Shown here one piece after another: positions 1-8,627 of a DNA stretch of 29,812 nucleotides. Within the stretch, counting starts at the first letter, position 1. Every line of letters begins with the position of its first letter. A program made the position numbers and the translations under genes. Source of the stretch: CAZCEC01 sp964497615 (GTDB lineage: Bacteria > Chloroflexota > Anaerolineae > Anaerolineales > UBA6663); contig CAZCEC010000075.1 of NCBI GenBank assembly GCA_964497615.1, forward strand, positions 1-29,812, read 5' to 3'. The notes under the pieces are model-generated. The model did no database searches. It was given only the letters and a program-made list of their open reading frames with translations, and was not told where the DNA came from.

Positions 1-77
1 AGATCACCGAGATCTACGAAGGCACCAGCGAGATCCAGCGCATGGTCATCGCCCGGCAGGAACTGGGGCTGCGCTAG
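1..77 (+). CDS. Acyl-CoA dehydrogenase, C-terminal end (partial)
   Basis: The last 24 codons of a gene that enters from outside the window, read from base 3 to the TAG at 75-77. The encoded end contains IYEGTSEIQRMVIAR, the hallmark C-terminal motif of FAD-dependent acyl-CoA dehydrogenases. In that family the motif lies next to the FAD at the subunit interface and is followed by a short tail, as here. The family oxidises acyl-CoA to trans-2-enoyl-CoA and passes electrons to ETF. Chain-length specificity cannot be judged from this fragment. The next gene starts 32 bases downstream on the same strand, and the acyl-CoA carboxylase subunit further along fits a neighbourhood concerned with acyl-CoA metabolism. 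Confidence 0.9.
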   Translation, partial: ITEIYEGTSEIQRMVIARQELGLR

Positions 78-109
78 CCGCCGCGGCTGAGCCGTGGTCG
101 GGGGGAAGC

Positions 110-2617
110 ATGTCCGAACCAGCCACCCTAACCATCGTCACCCTGAGCCTGGCGGTAGTGCTGACCATCGGACTGCTGTTGCTAGCCCGCCGGGTGTGGC
201 CTGTCGACGATCAGGAACCATACGTGCGGCTCCTGGGCGCCTATTCCCCTATCTTAACCTGGCTAAAGTATCGGCGGCTGCCCAAGCGGGTCGTCAAACC
301 TGATTCGCAAGTGTCGACCTCCGTGCCTGGGCCTGCCACGGCCGCACCACCCCGCTGGCCGGTCGTAGCGGAGCCGGGTCAAGCGCTCGTCGTCTCCGCA
401 AGTTCTTCGGCGCCGGCCGCCACCTACACGTTCGCCCGCAAGGTGCTGTCCGTGGCCGGGCCCCTCGCGCTGGCGGCCGTGCCGGCTGGGTTGGTGGTGG
501 GTGATCGTTGGCTGAACAATGTCTACGTGCGATTCTGGTTGAGCGAGTGGTGGTGTGGCGAGAACCCGATCTGTGTTTCAGCCCTGCCATCCTACTTCCT
601 GGTGGTGATTCCGTGTCTGTTGTTGGCTGGGCTATGGGTGTATTTCCAGGCCGACACCTCCCGTCTGGCGTGGCTCGTCACGCCCATTCATCGCCCGCCG
701 GATCAGTCTGCCCGACCTGGCCTGCCGCAGGCCAGCCGGATCATCCTATTCACGGCCGTGGTTGGGTTGGCAGGTACGGCGGGCTCCGCCTTGGTGCGAG
801 GTCAATCACCTGGCCTGCTGTATGCCGTGTTCTATCTGCTCTTTTTGGCAGCTTGGACTGTTGGAGATTGGCCCAGGGAACGGGTGGCAGCCTGGTGGGC
901 GCAAGCGCGCCGGCCGGTATTGGCCGCGGCCCTCGCGCATATTAGCCTGGTGGCCTGGCTGGCCAGCCACTACAGCGGCAGTGGCGCCACTGCCCTGGCC
1001 GGCACGCTGTGTCTCTTGGCGTTCGGCAACTTGTGGCGCCATCGGCGAGAGATCCACCAATTCTTTTGGCTCACCCAGGCGGCCCTGATTATCTATTGCT
1101 TGAACTTGAATGCCTGGTGGCTGGCTGTGATCGGCGATGAGTTTAGCTTCTTCACGTACGCCGCCGAGTTGGCGCGCGGGGTTTCGTTTCAGGTGTGGAA
1201 TGAGCGTTGGTTCAGCGGCCAGGCAGTGTACGGTTCGCATCCATTCTTTTCTTCATTTCTGCAAGCCGTCTCCATGAAGCTGCTGGGCGTCAACAACTTC
1301 GGCTGGCGCTTTAGCAGCCTGTATCTCAGCGCCGCTGCGTTGCCCTTGTTCTATGTAGTCTTGCGGCGCTTCGTACAGCGCCCGCTTGCGCTCCTGGCCG
1401 TGGCCGGCCTGGCCGCCTCGCACTACCTCATGTCCTTTGGCAAGATCGGCTACAACAATCTGCAAGCCTATTTCGTGCTCGCTTTGGTCCTGGCTGCCGC
1501 CGCCTGGGCCGGCCATCGGCCCCAGCGGCTGGCGCTGGTGGGTTTCGGCGCTTCGCTCGGGCTTTGTTTCTATGTTTATCCAGCGGCACTCTACGCGGTG
1601 CCCATTGGAGGACTGTTGTACGCTTTCTGCTCGCCCCTGCGCGGCCGAGCTGCCTGGCGTGCGGTATTGTTGATCTGTGTTAGCTTCGGTCTGCTGGTGG
1701 CTCCGCTCCTTTGGCAACCGGGTTACTGGCAGGAAAAGGTCGCTGGCACCCTGTTCCACAATGCGGACCTGGCGGGCTCTCCCGTGCTGCTATTGCGCCA
1801 CTTGCTGGCCAATCTCGGCTATTCGATACTCTCGTTTCTGTATCTCCCGCACGAAACGCACTTTGTGGGCGTGGGCTTCACCGATCCGGTCACGGCCACC
1901 CTGCTCGTGCTTGGGCTCGCGGTGCTGCTGCGCCAGGCCCGTCTGCGCTTCGCTGCATTCCTGTTGACATCCTTGCTCCTCATGCTTGGCCTGGTGGGCG
2001 CCTCGCATGACCGCGAATTTCCGCCCGTTACCCGCATGTTCCTCCTGTTGCCCTGGTTCTGCTTCTTGGCGGCGCTGGGCCTGTATTGGTTGTGGGCTCA
2101 ATTGGGGCAGTTGGGCCTCGGCGTGGTATCCAGCCGCGGGGTTGTGGCCGGCGTGATGATCTCGATGTTCGCCCTGAATGTATATCAGGCCTATGGCGTC
2201 AGCCGTCAGCGTTTTGCCGACCAGCAGCGATTGGAGAGCCTCTACCTGCGGGTAGCTCAGTCGGTCCAGGCAGTGGAAAGGCTTCAACCCAAGCGCTTCC
2301 TGTTCATTACGGATCCTGCCTGGGGCATTGATGGCATGTATATGTTGCAGGATGTATATAAAGTGCCAACCTCGCCCAGCCAGCTCGAGGTGCTGACGCT
2401 TACCAGTCCGGTGCTCACAGATGCGGATCGCGCCTTGGTGGCCGCTGTGGATACACTTGTCATTCCCAAACCGTGGCTCGAAGATGATTGGCTGGAGAGC
2501 CTGGGTGCGGAGTTGGCTGCCGTGGGGAAGGAAAGCTGTCCGATCCGGACTGAGGCGGGCAACTACTCCATCGCGCTGTGGCATGCCCCGGATTTCGCGA
2601 ACTTCTGCTCGCCCTGA
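110..2617 (+). CDS. GT39-like polytopic membrane glycosyltransferase (ArnT/PMT superfamily)
   Basis: An 835-residue integral membrane protein. An N-terminal transmembrane anchor (about residues 8-27) is followed by a juxtamembrane stretch with VRLLGAYSPILTWLKY, a short Pro/Ala/Ser-rich linker and then many hydrophobic segments. After the transmembrane helix ending near residue 340 comes GDEFSFF, with Asp343-Glu344 in the position of the acidic first-loop motif of GT39/PMT and ArnT enzymes. These use polyprenyl-phosphate sugars at the outer membrane face. The final 150 or so residues are mostly soluble and probably extracytoplasmic. The ATG is preceded by GGGGGAAG at 101-108, an acceptable ribosome-binding site. 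The next gene, 27 bases downstream, is a paralogue with the same N-terminal motif, so the two are probably co-transcribed. The donor and acceptor cannot be deduced. Confidence 0.75.
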   Translation: MSEPATLTIVTLSLAVVLTIGLLLLARRVWPVDDQEPYVRLLGAYSPILTWLKYRRLPKRVVKPDSQVSTSVPGPATAAPPRWPVVAEPGQALVVSASSSAPAATYTFARKVLSVAGPLALAAVPAGLVVGDRWLNNVYVRFWLSEWWCGENPICVSALPSYFLVVIPCLLLAGLWVYFQADTSRLAWLVTPIHRPPDQSARPGLPQASRIILFTAVVGLAGTAGSALVRGQSPGLLYAVFYLLFLAAWTVGDWPRERVAAWWAQARRPVLAAALAHISLVAWLASHYSGSGATALAGTLCLLAFGNLWRHRREIHQFFWLTQAALIIYCLNLNAWWLAVIGDEFSFFTYAAELARGVSFQVWNERWFSGQAVYGSHPFFSSFLQAVSMKLLGVNNFGWRFSSLYLSAAALPLFYVVLRRFVQRPLALLAVAGLAASHYLMSFGKIGYNNLQAYFVLALVLAAAAWAGHRPQRLALVGFGASLGLCFYVYPAALYAVPIGGLLYAFCSPLRGRAAWRAVLLICVSFGLLVAPLLWQPGYWQEKVAGTLFHNADLAGSPVLLLRHLLANLGYSILSFLYLPHETHFVGVGFTDPVTATLLVLGLAVLLRQARLRFAAFLLTSLLLMLGLVGASHDREFPPVTRMFLLLPWFCFLAALGLYWLWAQLGQLGLGVVSSRGVVAGVMISMFALNVYQAYGVSRQRFADQQRLESLYLRVAQSVQAVERLQPKRFLFITDPAWGIDGMYMLQDVYKVPTSPSQLEVLTLTSPVLTDADRALVAAVDTLVIPKPWLEDDWLESLGAELAAVGKESCPIRTEAGNYSIALWHAPDFANFCSP

Positions 2618-2644
2618 AGCAGCGCACTGGCCCAGGCTCACTGT

Positions 2645-5542
2645 ATGGAATGGGTTGTTTGGTTAGCAGTTGTAGCCGCCTTCGTCTTGCTTGATTGCGG
2701 CTTGCATATCTGGCTGCGCCATAACGCCCCCCCAATTGCGGCCGGCCGCACCCCGGAGCCGGCCGTCCGGCTATTGGGTATCGTCTCGCCGATTCTCACC
2801 TGGGTGCGGTTTGGGTATTGGCCCTGGCGGCCGAACGCACCTGGCCCGCCGGACCCGCCTGGTCTGGACGAGCAGGCTGTAACTCCACTCGTGCCTCCCG
2901 GCGTCGGGCCTGCGCCCACGGTGCCAGGTCCAGAGGCGAGCGACACGCACAATCTGGCAGCCTTCCTCTCCGGCCCCAGCACCTCGGACAGCGCCAGCCG
3001 CGCCCCTTTGCCCGTTGCTCCGGAACCTGCGCTCGCTCAGCCGCCGGAGACCCCGCCTTCTCAATCGCCGGAGCCTGCTCTTGCTCAGCCGCCTCAGCCC
3101 GCGCCCGCCAGCCCGCCGCCGGTCCGTTCGCCGCGCGTGGCCCAGGTGAACGTGACGCTTAGCGTCCCCCCTGGCGCGCGCCTGCGCCTCCACATCGATG
3201 ATATTTCGCCCGACCTGCCCGAGCCTTTGCCCATCCTCACGCAAGAACTGAACGCGCCGGATGGTCAGGTTGAAGTGCCCGCCACGGTGGCCGTCACCTT
3301 TGGCCCGGTCTCGCCGCCGCAGGCGGCCCTGCCGCCCGCTGCTGCGCCGCCGGCTGTCTCGCTGTCGGCGCCTGCCGTGGCCCAGCCCACAGCAGCTTCG
3401 CAAGCGGCAACGAGCGACGCGGCCAGCCCTCAGCGCCCGCCGCCCGCTTGGCCCGGTTGGGCGCTCGGAGCGCGCGCAGTGATGTCAGGCTGGGCTGCCC
3501 GGCTCCGCGCCGCTTGGCGCGCCGAGACCCTGGCGCTGGCGCTCTTCGGCGGGGCGCTCCTCGTCTACGCCCTCACCCGCCTCATTGGGCTTGAGCGCTT
3601 CCCGATCTACTTCTTCAGCGACGAGGCGGTGCAGACCGTCCAGGCCGCCGACTTGGTGGCCCATGGCCTGCGCGACGCCCAGGGCCGCCTTTTCCCCACC
3701 TACTTTCAGAATGGCGTCTATTACAACCTGAGCCTCAGCGTCTACGCCCAGGTGCTGCCTTACCTGCTGTGGGGCAAGTCAATTATTGTCACCCGCGCCG
3801 GGCCGGCCCTGCTGTCGCTGCTGGGCGCGGCCGCTGTGAGCCTCGCCCTGCGGGATGTCTTCCGGGCGCGCTGGTGGTGGCTGGGCGTGCTCCTCCTGGC
3901 CGTCACCCCGGCCTGGTTCCTGCACTCGCGCACCGCCTTCGAGACCGTCCTGATGGTCTCGTTCTACGCGTGGTTCCTGTACTTCTATCTGCTCTACCGC
4001 GTGCGCCATCCCAAGTTCCTGCTGCCGGCCCTCGCTGCTGGCGCGTTCGCCTTCTACAGCTATGCCGGCGGGCAAATGGTGATCGTGCTGACGGGCGCGC
4101 TGTTCGGCCTCGCCGACCTGCGCTACCACTGGACGCACCGGCAGTGGGCGCTGCGCGGGCTGGCCCTGCTGGTCGTTCTGGTGCTGCCCTTCATCCGCTT
4201 TCAACTCGATCAGCCGGGCGAGAGCCTGACCCATCTGCGCACCCTGGACTCGTACTGGCTCGACCGTGAACTGACGCTCGGCGGCAAGCTGGCCCAACTG
4301 GCACGCGAATACACCTTCGGATTGAGCCCCGGCTACTGGTTCGGCGCGGAGAACCACCGCGACCTGGTGCGGCATGTCATGGTCGGTTATGGGCATCTGC
4401 TGCCCGTCACCGCGCCGCTGCTGCTGCTCGGCCTGATCGTTTGCGCGTGGCGCGCGCGCCAATCGCCCTACCGCGCGGTGCTGCTGGCGTTGCTGGCCGC
4501 GCCCGCCGGTGGCGCGCTCACGGCCGTGGGCATCACCCGCGCGCTCGTGCTGGTGGTGCCGGCGGCCCTGCTCACTGCCTTGGGCCTGGAATTGGTGCGC
4601 GAGCGGCTGGCGCGCCGCTGGCAGGCCGCGGCTGGCCTGGGCGTGTTCCTGCTGGCGTCGGTCATGGGCTTCGCCATGTTGCGCGACGCGCTGCGCAACG
4701 GGCCGGTTTGGTCCGCTGACTACGGCCTGGGCGGCATGCAGTGGGGCGTGCCGGAGTTGTTTGACGGTGTCATTCCGGACTTGCTGGCTGCCGATCCGGA
4801 CGTGCACGTCTTCCTCTCGCCCACCTGGGCCAACGGCGCCGACATGTTCCCGCGCTTCTTCCTGGATGACGACCAAATGGCGCGGTTCCAGATGCAGGGA
4901 CCGGACTACTACCTCAGCGAACTGCGCGCCCTGCCGCCCGCTCACATCGTCATTCTGCTGGCCGACGAGTACGAGCGGCTGGCCGCCGACCCCAAGATCG
5001 GCCGCCTGGACATCGTTGGCCAACTCCCATACCCGAACGGCGCCCCCGGCTACGTCTTCACCCGCCTGGCCTATTCGCCCGACGCCGCGGCCCTGTTCGA
5101 GGCCGAGCGCGCCGCGCATCTGGTCCCCGTCACCGAGGTGTATGAATGGGACGGCCAACTGGTGACGGTGACGCACCCGCAGTTTGGCGCCGGCCAGCTC
5201 AGCGACATGCTGGATGGCGACTCGTTTACACTGGTCAACACCCCCGGTATCAACCCCGCGGTGCTGGACTTCGTCTTCCCTGTGCCGCGCCCCGTGTCCG
5301 GCATCACCCTCATCACTGGCTCGCTCCAGGACTTCACCGTGACCCTGGAGGCGTTCGCCGACCCGGACGGCGCGCCCGAAACCGCCAGCGAGACCTTCGT
5401 GGGCCTGCCGCCCGATCCGACCGTAACCCTGCGGCTGGAAGGGCTGAGCCTGAGCGCCGCCCGCGTGCGCGTGACGATCCAGGACAACCTGAGCGGGGCC
5501 GATGCCAATATCCACATCCGCGAACTGGTCGTCAACCCTTAG
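2645..5542 (+). CDS. GT39-like membrane glycosyltransferase with long proline-rich linker
   Basis: A 965-residue protein. Residues 1-20 form a transmembrane anchor, followed by VRLLGIVSPILTWVRF, which matches the upstream paralogue. Residues 60-275 are a Pro/Ala-rich low-complexity region with a short non-repetitive insert near residues 160-200 (starting RVAQVNVTLSVPPG). The polytopic domain begins near residue 295, and Asp326-Glu327 in FFSDEAVQT corresponds to the acidic loop motif of GT39/PMT enzymes. About ten hydrophobic segments run to near residue 680. The remaining 285 residues are hydrophilic and probably extracytoplasmic, including a beta-rich C-terminal part. The ATG at 2645 has no clear ribosome-binding site, and translation may be coupled to the gene 27 bases upstream. 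The role is inferred to be lipid-linked sugar transfer. The substrate is unknown. Confidence 0.72.
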   Translation: MEWVVWLAVVAAFVLLDCGLHIWLRHNAPPIAAGRTPEPAVRLLGIVSPILTWVRFGYWPWRPNAPGPPDPPGLDEQAVTPLVPPGVGPAPTVPGPEASDTHNLAAFLSGPSTSDSASRAPLPVAPEPALAQPPETPPSQSPEPALAQPPQPAPASPPPVRSPRVAQVNVTLSVPPGARLRLHIDDISPDLPEPLPILTQELNAPDGQVEVPATVAVTFGPVSPPQAALPPAAAPPAVSLSAPAVAQPTAASQAATSDAASPQRPPPAWPGWALGARAVMSGWAARLRAAWRAETLALALFGGALLVYALTRLIGLERFPIYFFSDEAVQTVQAADLVAHGLRDAQGRLFPTYFQNGVYYNLSLSVYAQVLPYLLWGKSIIVTRAGPALLSLLGAAAVSLALRDVFRARWWWLGVLLLAVTPAWFLHSRTAFETVLMVSFYAWFLYFYLLYRVRHPKFLLPALAAGAFAFYSYAGGQMVIVLTGALFGLADLRYHWTHRQWALRGLALLVVLVLPFIRFQLDQPGESLTHLRTLDSYWLDRELTLGGKLAQLAREYTFGLSPGYWFGAENHRDLVRHVMVGYGHLLPVTAPLLLLGLIVCAWRARQSPYRAVLLALLAAPAGGALTAVGITRALVLVVPAALLTALGLELVRERLARRWQAAAGLGVFLLASVMGFAMLRDALRNGPVWSADYGLGGMQWGVPELFDGVIPDLLAADPDVHVFLSPTWANGADMFPRFFLDDDQMARFQMQGPDYYLSELRALPPAHIVILLADEYERLAADPKIGRLDIVGQLPYPNGAPGYVFTRLAYSPDAAALFEAERAAHLVPVTEVYEWDGQLVTVTHPQFGAGQLSDMLDGDSFTLVNTPGINPAVLDFVFPVPRPVSGITLITGSLQDFTVTLEAFADPDGAPETASETFVGLPPDPTVTLRLEGLSLSAARVRVTIQDNLSGADANIHIRELVVNP

Positions 5543-5545
5543 CGG

Positions 5546-5551
5546 TACAAT
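5546..5551 (+). promoter_or_regulatory. -10 box of a likely leaderless promoter for the MDR oxidoreductase
   Basis: TACAAT lies exactly 6 bases before the ATG at 5558, so the expected +1 falls on the A of the start codon. No good -35 hexamer is visible 16-18 bases upstream. A GGAG (5552-5555) sits between box and start codon but is too close (2 nt) to be a normal ribosome-binding site. The same geometry recurs at radA and brnT in this window. Confidence 0.45.
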
Positions 5552-5557
5552 GGAGCT

Positions 5558-6580
5558 ATGAGAGCTGCCTTCTTCCGCCAGCACGGCGGACCCGAGGTGA
5601 TGGAGGTGGGCGACTGGCCCGACCCGGAGCCGCGCCCCGGCGAAGTGCTGGTGCGCGTCCGCGCCGCCGCCCTCAACCGGGTGGATAAATGGGTGCGCGA
5701 CGGCTGGCCCGGCCTCAAGCTCAAGCTGCCGCACATCCCTGGCGCCGATGGCGCTGGCGAGGTGGTGACGGCCGGCGCGCAGTTCCACCCCGGCGACCGG
5801 GTGGTCATCAACGCCAACCTGAGTTGCGGCGTGTGCGAGTTCTGCGTGGCCGGGCAGGACAATCTGTGCGTCCGCTGGGAGCTGCTGGGCGAGACCGTGC
5901 CCGGCACCAACGTCGAGCTGATCGCCCTGCCGGAGCGCCAACTGCTCAAGCTGCCCGACCACGTGGGCTACGCCGAGGCCGCCGCCGCCGCGCTGGTTTT
6001 TCAAACGGCCTGGCACTCGCTCATCACCCGCGGGCAACTGCGCCCCGGCGAGACAGTGCTGATTGTGGGTGCGGCGGGGGGGGTGAACACCGCCGCCATC
6101 CAGGTGGCGAAGCTCGCGGGAGCGCGCGTCATCGTCGTCGGCTCGGATGCCGCCAAGCTGGCCCTGGCCGAATCGCTCGGCGCGGATGTGCTGGTGGATC
6201 GCAGCCAGGGCGACTGGGGCAAGCAGGTCTTCCAGTTGACCAACCGGCGCGGGGTGGACGTTGTGGTGGACAATGTCGGCGCGCCGACCATGATGCTCAG
6301 CCTGCGCGCGGCGCGCAAGGGCGGGCGCGTGCTCACCGTGGGCAATACCGCCGGTCCGCGCTTCGAGTTTGACAACCGCTACATGTTCGGCAAGCACCTC
6401 AGCCTGATCGGCTCGACGATGAGCACTCGCGCCGAGTTCGCCACGGTCATGGGCCTGGTCTTCGCCGGCCAGCTCCAGCCGGTCCTCGACGACCGCTTCC
6501 CCCTGGCCGACATCTGCGCCGCCCACGAGCGGATGGAGCAGGGCCACGTGCGCGGCAAGCTCATTCTCACCCTCGAATGA
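5558..6580 (+). CDS. Zinc-type MDR family alcohol dehydrogenase / quinone oxidoreductase-like protein
   Basis: A 340-residue member of the medium-chain dehydrogenase/reductase superfamily, normal in length. The N-terminal GroES-like domain carries four cysteines at residues 90, 93, 96 and 104 (C-x2-C-x2-C-x7-C), the classic structural zinc lobe. The Rossmann domain contains VLIVGAAGGVNTAAIQ near residues 168-183, which binds NAD(P)H. The catalytic-zinc ligands look lost: the usual Cys after the first strand is replaced by ALNRVDKW, and the GHE-type motif reads PGADGAG. The enzyme is therefore probably a structural-zinc-only reductase of the quinone oxidoreductase/enoyl reductase type rather than a true zinc alcohol dehydrogenase. 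The start is fixed by a -10 box placed to give a leaderless message. The substrate is unknown. Confidence 0.85.
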   Translation: MRAAFFRQHGGPEVMEVGDWPDPEPRPGEVLVRVRAAALNRVDKWVRDGWPGLKLKLPHIPGADGAGEVVTAGAQFHPGDRVVINANLSCGVCEFCVAGQDNLCVRWELLGETVPGTNVELIALPERQLLKLPDHVGYAEAAAAALVFQTAWHSLITRGQLRPGETVLIVGAAGGVNTAAIQVAKLAGARVIVVGSDAAKLALAESLGADVLVDRSQGDWGKQVFQLTNRRGVDVVVDNVGAPTMMLSLRAARKGGRVLTVGNTAGPRFEFDNRYMFGKHLSLIGSTMSTRAEFATVMGLVFAGQLQPVLDDRFPLADICAAHERMEQGHVRGKLILTLE

Positions 6581-6590
6581 TACGTCACGC

Positions 6591-6645
6591 CCGAGTCCCC
6601 TGAGTCCCCCGAGTCCCTTGAATTGGGGACTCAAGGGACTCGGAG
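6591..6645. repeat. 9-nt tandem repeat with inverted copy (GAGTCCCCT-type) filling a spacer
   Basis: GAGTCCC begins at 6593, 6602 and 6611, an exact period of 9. The third copy is the left arm of a perfect 13-bp stem (6609-6621 with 6631-6643, 9-nt loop). The array occupies nearly all of the spacer between the MDR gene and the small membrane protein gene. The hairpin could help end transcription, but no T-run follows it on either strand. It is not recognised as a known element. Confidence 0.8.
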
Positions 6646-6661
6646 GGCTCGCCGGATCGGC

Positions 6662-7063
6662 ATGCCTCGCCCCACCTCCGTAACCCTCCTGGCCCTCTCG
6701 GTGTTATGTATCGCGGCGTACCATGCCCTGGGGGTCGCCGCCGCCATTCAAGGCTATACTGTCCTCCAGGCCCTGCCGCTGGCCCTGCCGCCGGCCTACC
6801 TGCTGGGGCGTGCGGTGGTTTGGGCGCTGGTTTTCGCGGCCCTGGCCGCCGGGCTGTGGTGGATCAAGCACTGGGCGCGGCTGGGCACGCCCATTGCCCT
6901 GAGCGTGTACGTGGCGGCGGGCTGGGTGGAACGGCTGGTCTTCGCCCAATCGGACTACGCCCAGGTGAGCGCCCCATGCTGCGCGCTGTGGCAGTTGCTT
7001 GCCCTGGCCGCCGTGTGGGGCCTGCTGCTGCGGCGGCGGACGCGCCAATCTTTCACGGAATAG
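6662..7063 (+). CDS. Small integral membrane protein, unknown function
   Basis: A 133-residue hydrophobic protein with about four transmembrane segments (roughly residues 7-28, 40-62, 72-92 and 105-122) and an Arg-rich C-terminus (LLLRRRTRQS). I chose the ATG at 6662 over an in-frame TTG at 6623, because the longer version would translate the repeat hairpin and add an implausible Arg-rich extension. No strong ribosome-binding site is seen. Its stop is 9 bases before the carboxyltransferase gene, so the two are probably one operon. I recognise no family motif. A small accessory membrane protein is all that can be said. Confidence 0.65.
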   Translation: MPRPTSVTLLALSVLCIAAYHALGVAAAIQGYTVLQALPLALPPAYLLGRAVVWALVFAALAAGLWWIKHWARLGTPIALSVYVAAGWVERLVFAQSDYAQVSAPCCALWQLLALAAVWGLLLRRRTRQSFTE

Positions 7064-7072
7064 GACATTCGC

Positions 7073-8623
7073 ATGGCTACCGACCATCAGATCGACGAGC
7101 TGCGCCGCCTCAAGGACGAGGCCAAGCTGGGGGGCGGGGAGGACCGCATCGCCGCCCACCACAAGCGTGGCCGCCTCACCGCCCGCGAGCGCCTGGACCT
7201 GCTGCTGGACAAAGGCTCCTTCCGCGAGCTGGATGCCTTCGTCACTCACCGCACCCACGATTTCGGCCTCGACCGCCAGAAGTACCTGGCCGACTCGGTC
7301 ATCACCGGCTGGGGCACCATCGAGGGGCGGCTGGTGTATGTCTTCTCGCAGGACTTCACCGTCTTTGGCGGCTCGCTGGGCGAAGTGCATGCCGAGAAGG
7401 TCTGCAAGGTGATGGACATGGCCATGAAGTCGGGCGCGCCCGTCATCGGGCTGAACGACTCCGGCGGAGCGCGCATCCAGGAGGGTGTGGTCTCCCTCGG
7501 CGGCTACGCCGACATCTTCCTGCGCAACACCCTGGCCTCGGGCGTCATCCCGCAGATCTCGGTGATCATGGGGCCGTGCGCGGGCGGCGCGGTCTACTCG
7601 CCCGCCCTCACCGATTTCATCTTCATGGTCAAGAACAGCAGCTACATGTTCGTCACCGGGCCGGACGTGGTCAAGAGCGTGACGCACGAGGACGTGAGCT
7701 TCGAGGAGTTGGGCGGGGCCAGCGTCCACAGCGCCGTCTCGGGCGTCTGCCACTACGTGGGCGAGAACGAAGCCGACACCCTGTACCTCATCCGCAAGCT
7801 CCTGGCCTACATCCCCCAGAACAATATGGAGGACCCGCCCTTCATTCCCACCGGCGACGACCCCCTGCGCACCGAGACTGCGCTGGACACGCTCGTCCCC
7901 GACAATCCCAACAAGCCCTACGACATGAAGGAAGTCATCCGGCTGGTGGTGGACGACGGCGAGTTCTTCGAGATCCACACGCAGTACGCCATGAACGTGG
8001 TGGTGGGCTTTGCGCGCCTGGGCGGGCACAGCGTGGGCGTCATCGCCAATCAGCCGGCGGTGCTGGCCGGCGTGCTGGACATTGACGCCTCAGAGAAGGC
8101 CGCCCGCTTCATTCGCTTCTGCGACTGCTTCAACCTGCCCCTGGTGACGTTCGAGGACGTGCCCGGTTTCCTGCCCGGCCTCAAGCAGGAGCACGGCGGC
8201 ATCATCCGCTCCGGGGCCAAGCTGCTCTACGCCTACTGCGAGGCGACCGTGCCCAAGCTGACCGTCATCACCCGCAAGGCCTACGGCGGCGCGTATGACG
8301 TGATGAGCAGCAAGCACATCCGCGGCGACTTGAACTTCGCCTGGCCCACCGCCGAGATCGCCGTCATGGGGCCGGAGGGCGCGGTCAACATCATTTTCCG
8401 CAAGGAACTGGCCGAGGCGGCGGACCCCGTGGCCCGCCGCGCCGAGCTGGTGCGCGACTACCGCGCCAAGTTCGCCAACCCCTACGTGGCTGCCAGCCGC
8501 GGCTACATTGACGACGTCATCGAGCCCCACGAGACCCGCGCCCGCCTTATCAACGGCCTGGAAGTCCTCCACAACAAGCGGGACAGCAATCCGCAGAAGA
8601 AGCACGGGAACATTCCGCTCTAG
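7073..8623 (+). CDS. pccB: Acyl-CoA carboxylase carboxyltransferase (beta) subunit, propionyl-CoA type
   Basis: A 516-residue biotin-dependent carboxyltransferase that moves CO2 from carboxybiotin to an acyl-CoA, probably propionyl-CoA, giving methylmalonyl-CoA. It has the expected two crotonase-like halves. GGARIQEGV and GPCAGGAVYSPALTDF form the first CoA/oxyanion region, and GIIRSGAKLLYAY and RKAYGGAYDVMSSK the second. Asp409 in GGAYDVM appears to correspond to the residue (Asp422 in Streptomyces coelicolor PccB) associated with propionyl- versus acetyl-CoA preference, which favours a PCC/MCM-type enzyme. The length and C-terminus (HGNIPL) are typical of PccB/MmdA. The ATG is preceded by AGGA at 7063-7066. 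The biotinylated alpha subunit is not in the window. A methylmalonyl-CoA decarboxylase alpha subunit (MmdA) is a less likely alternative. Confidence 0.92.
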   Translation: MATDHQIDELRRLKDEAKLGGGEDRIAAHHKRGRLTARERLDLLLDKGSFRELDAFVTHRTHDFGLDRQKYLADSVITGWGTIEGRLVYVFSQDFTVFGGSLGEVHAEKVCKVMDMAMKSGAPVIGLNDSGGARIQEGVVSLGGYADIFLRNTLASGVIPQISVIMGPCAGGAVYSPALTDFIFMVKNSSYMFVTGPDVVKSVTHEDVSFEELGGASVHSAVSGVCHYVGENEADTLYLIRKLLAYIPQNNMEDPPFIPTGDDPLRTETALDTLVPDNPNKPYDMKEVIRLVVDDGEFFEIHTQYAMNVVVGFARLGGHSVGVIANQPAVLAGVLDIDASEKAARFIRFCDCFNLPLVTFEDVPGFLPGLKQEHGGIIRSGAKLLYAYCEATVPKLTVITRKAYGGAYDVMSSKHIRGDLNFAWPTAEIAVMGPEGAVNIIFRKELAEAADPVARRAELVRDYRAKFANPYVAASRGYIDDVIEPHETRARLINGLEVLHNKRDSNPQKKHGNIPL

Positions 8624-8627
8624 CCCA

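Noticed and set aside
3779..6634. A 951-codon open frame on the - strand opposite the GT39-like and MDR genes
   Set aside because: It is very rich in His, Gln, Gly and Arg without domains, and its codons mirror the well-supported + strand genes. Long antisense frames are common at this GC content.
7061..7073. TAGGAC 6 bases before pccB as another leaderless -10 box
   Set aside because: The last base does not fit TANNNT, an AGGA ribosome-binding site is present and the gene is only 9 bases behind its neighbour, so it is probably operonic.
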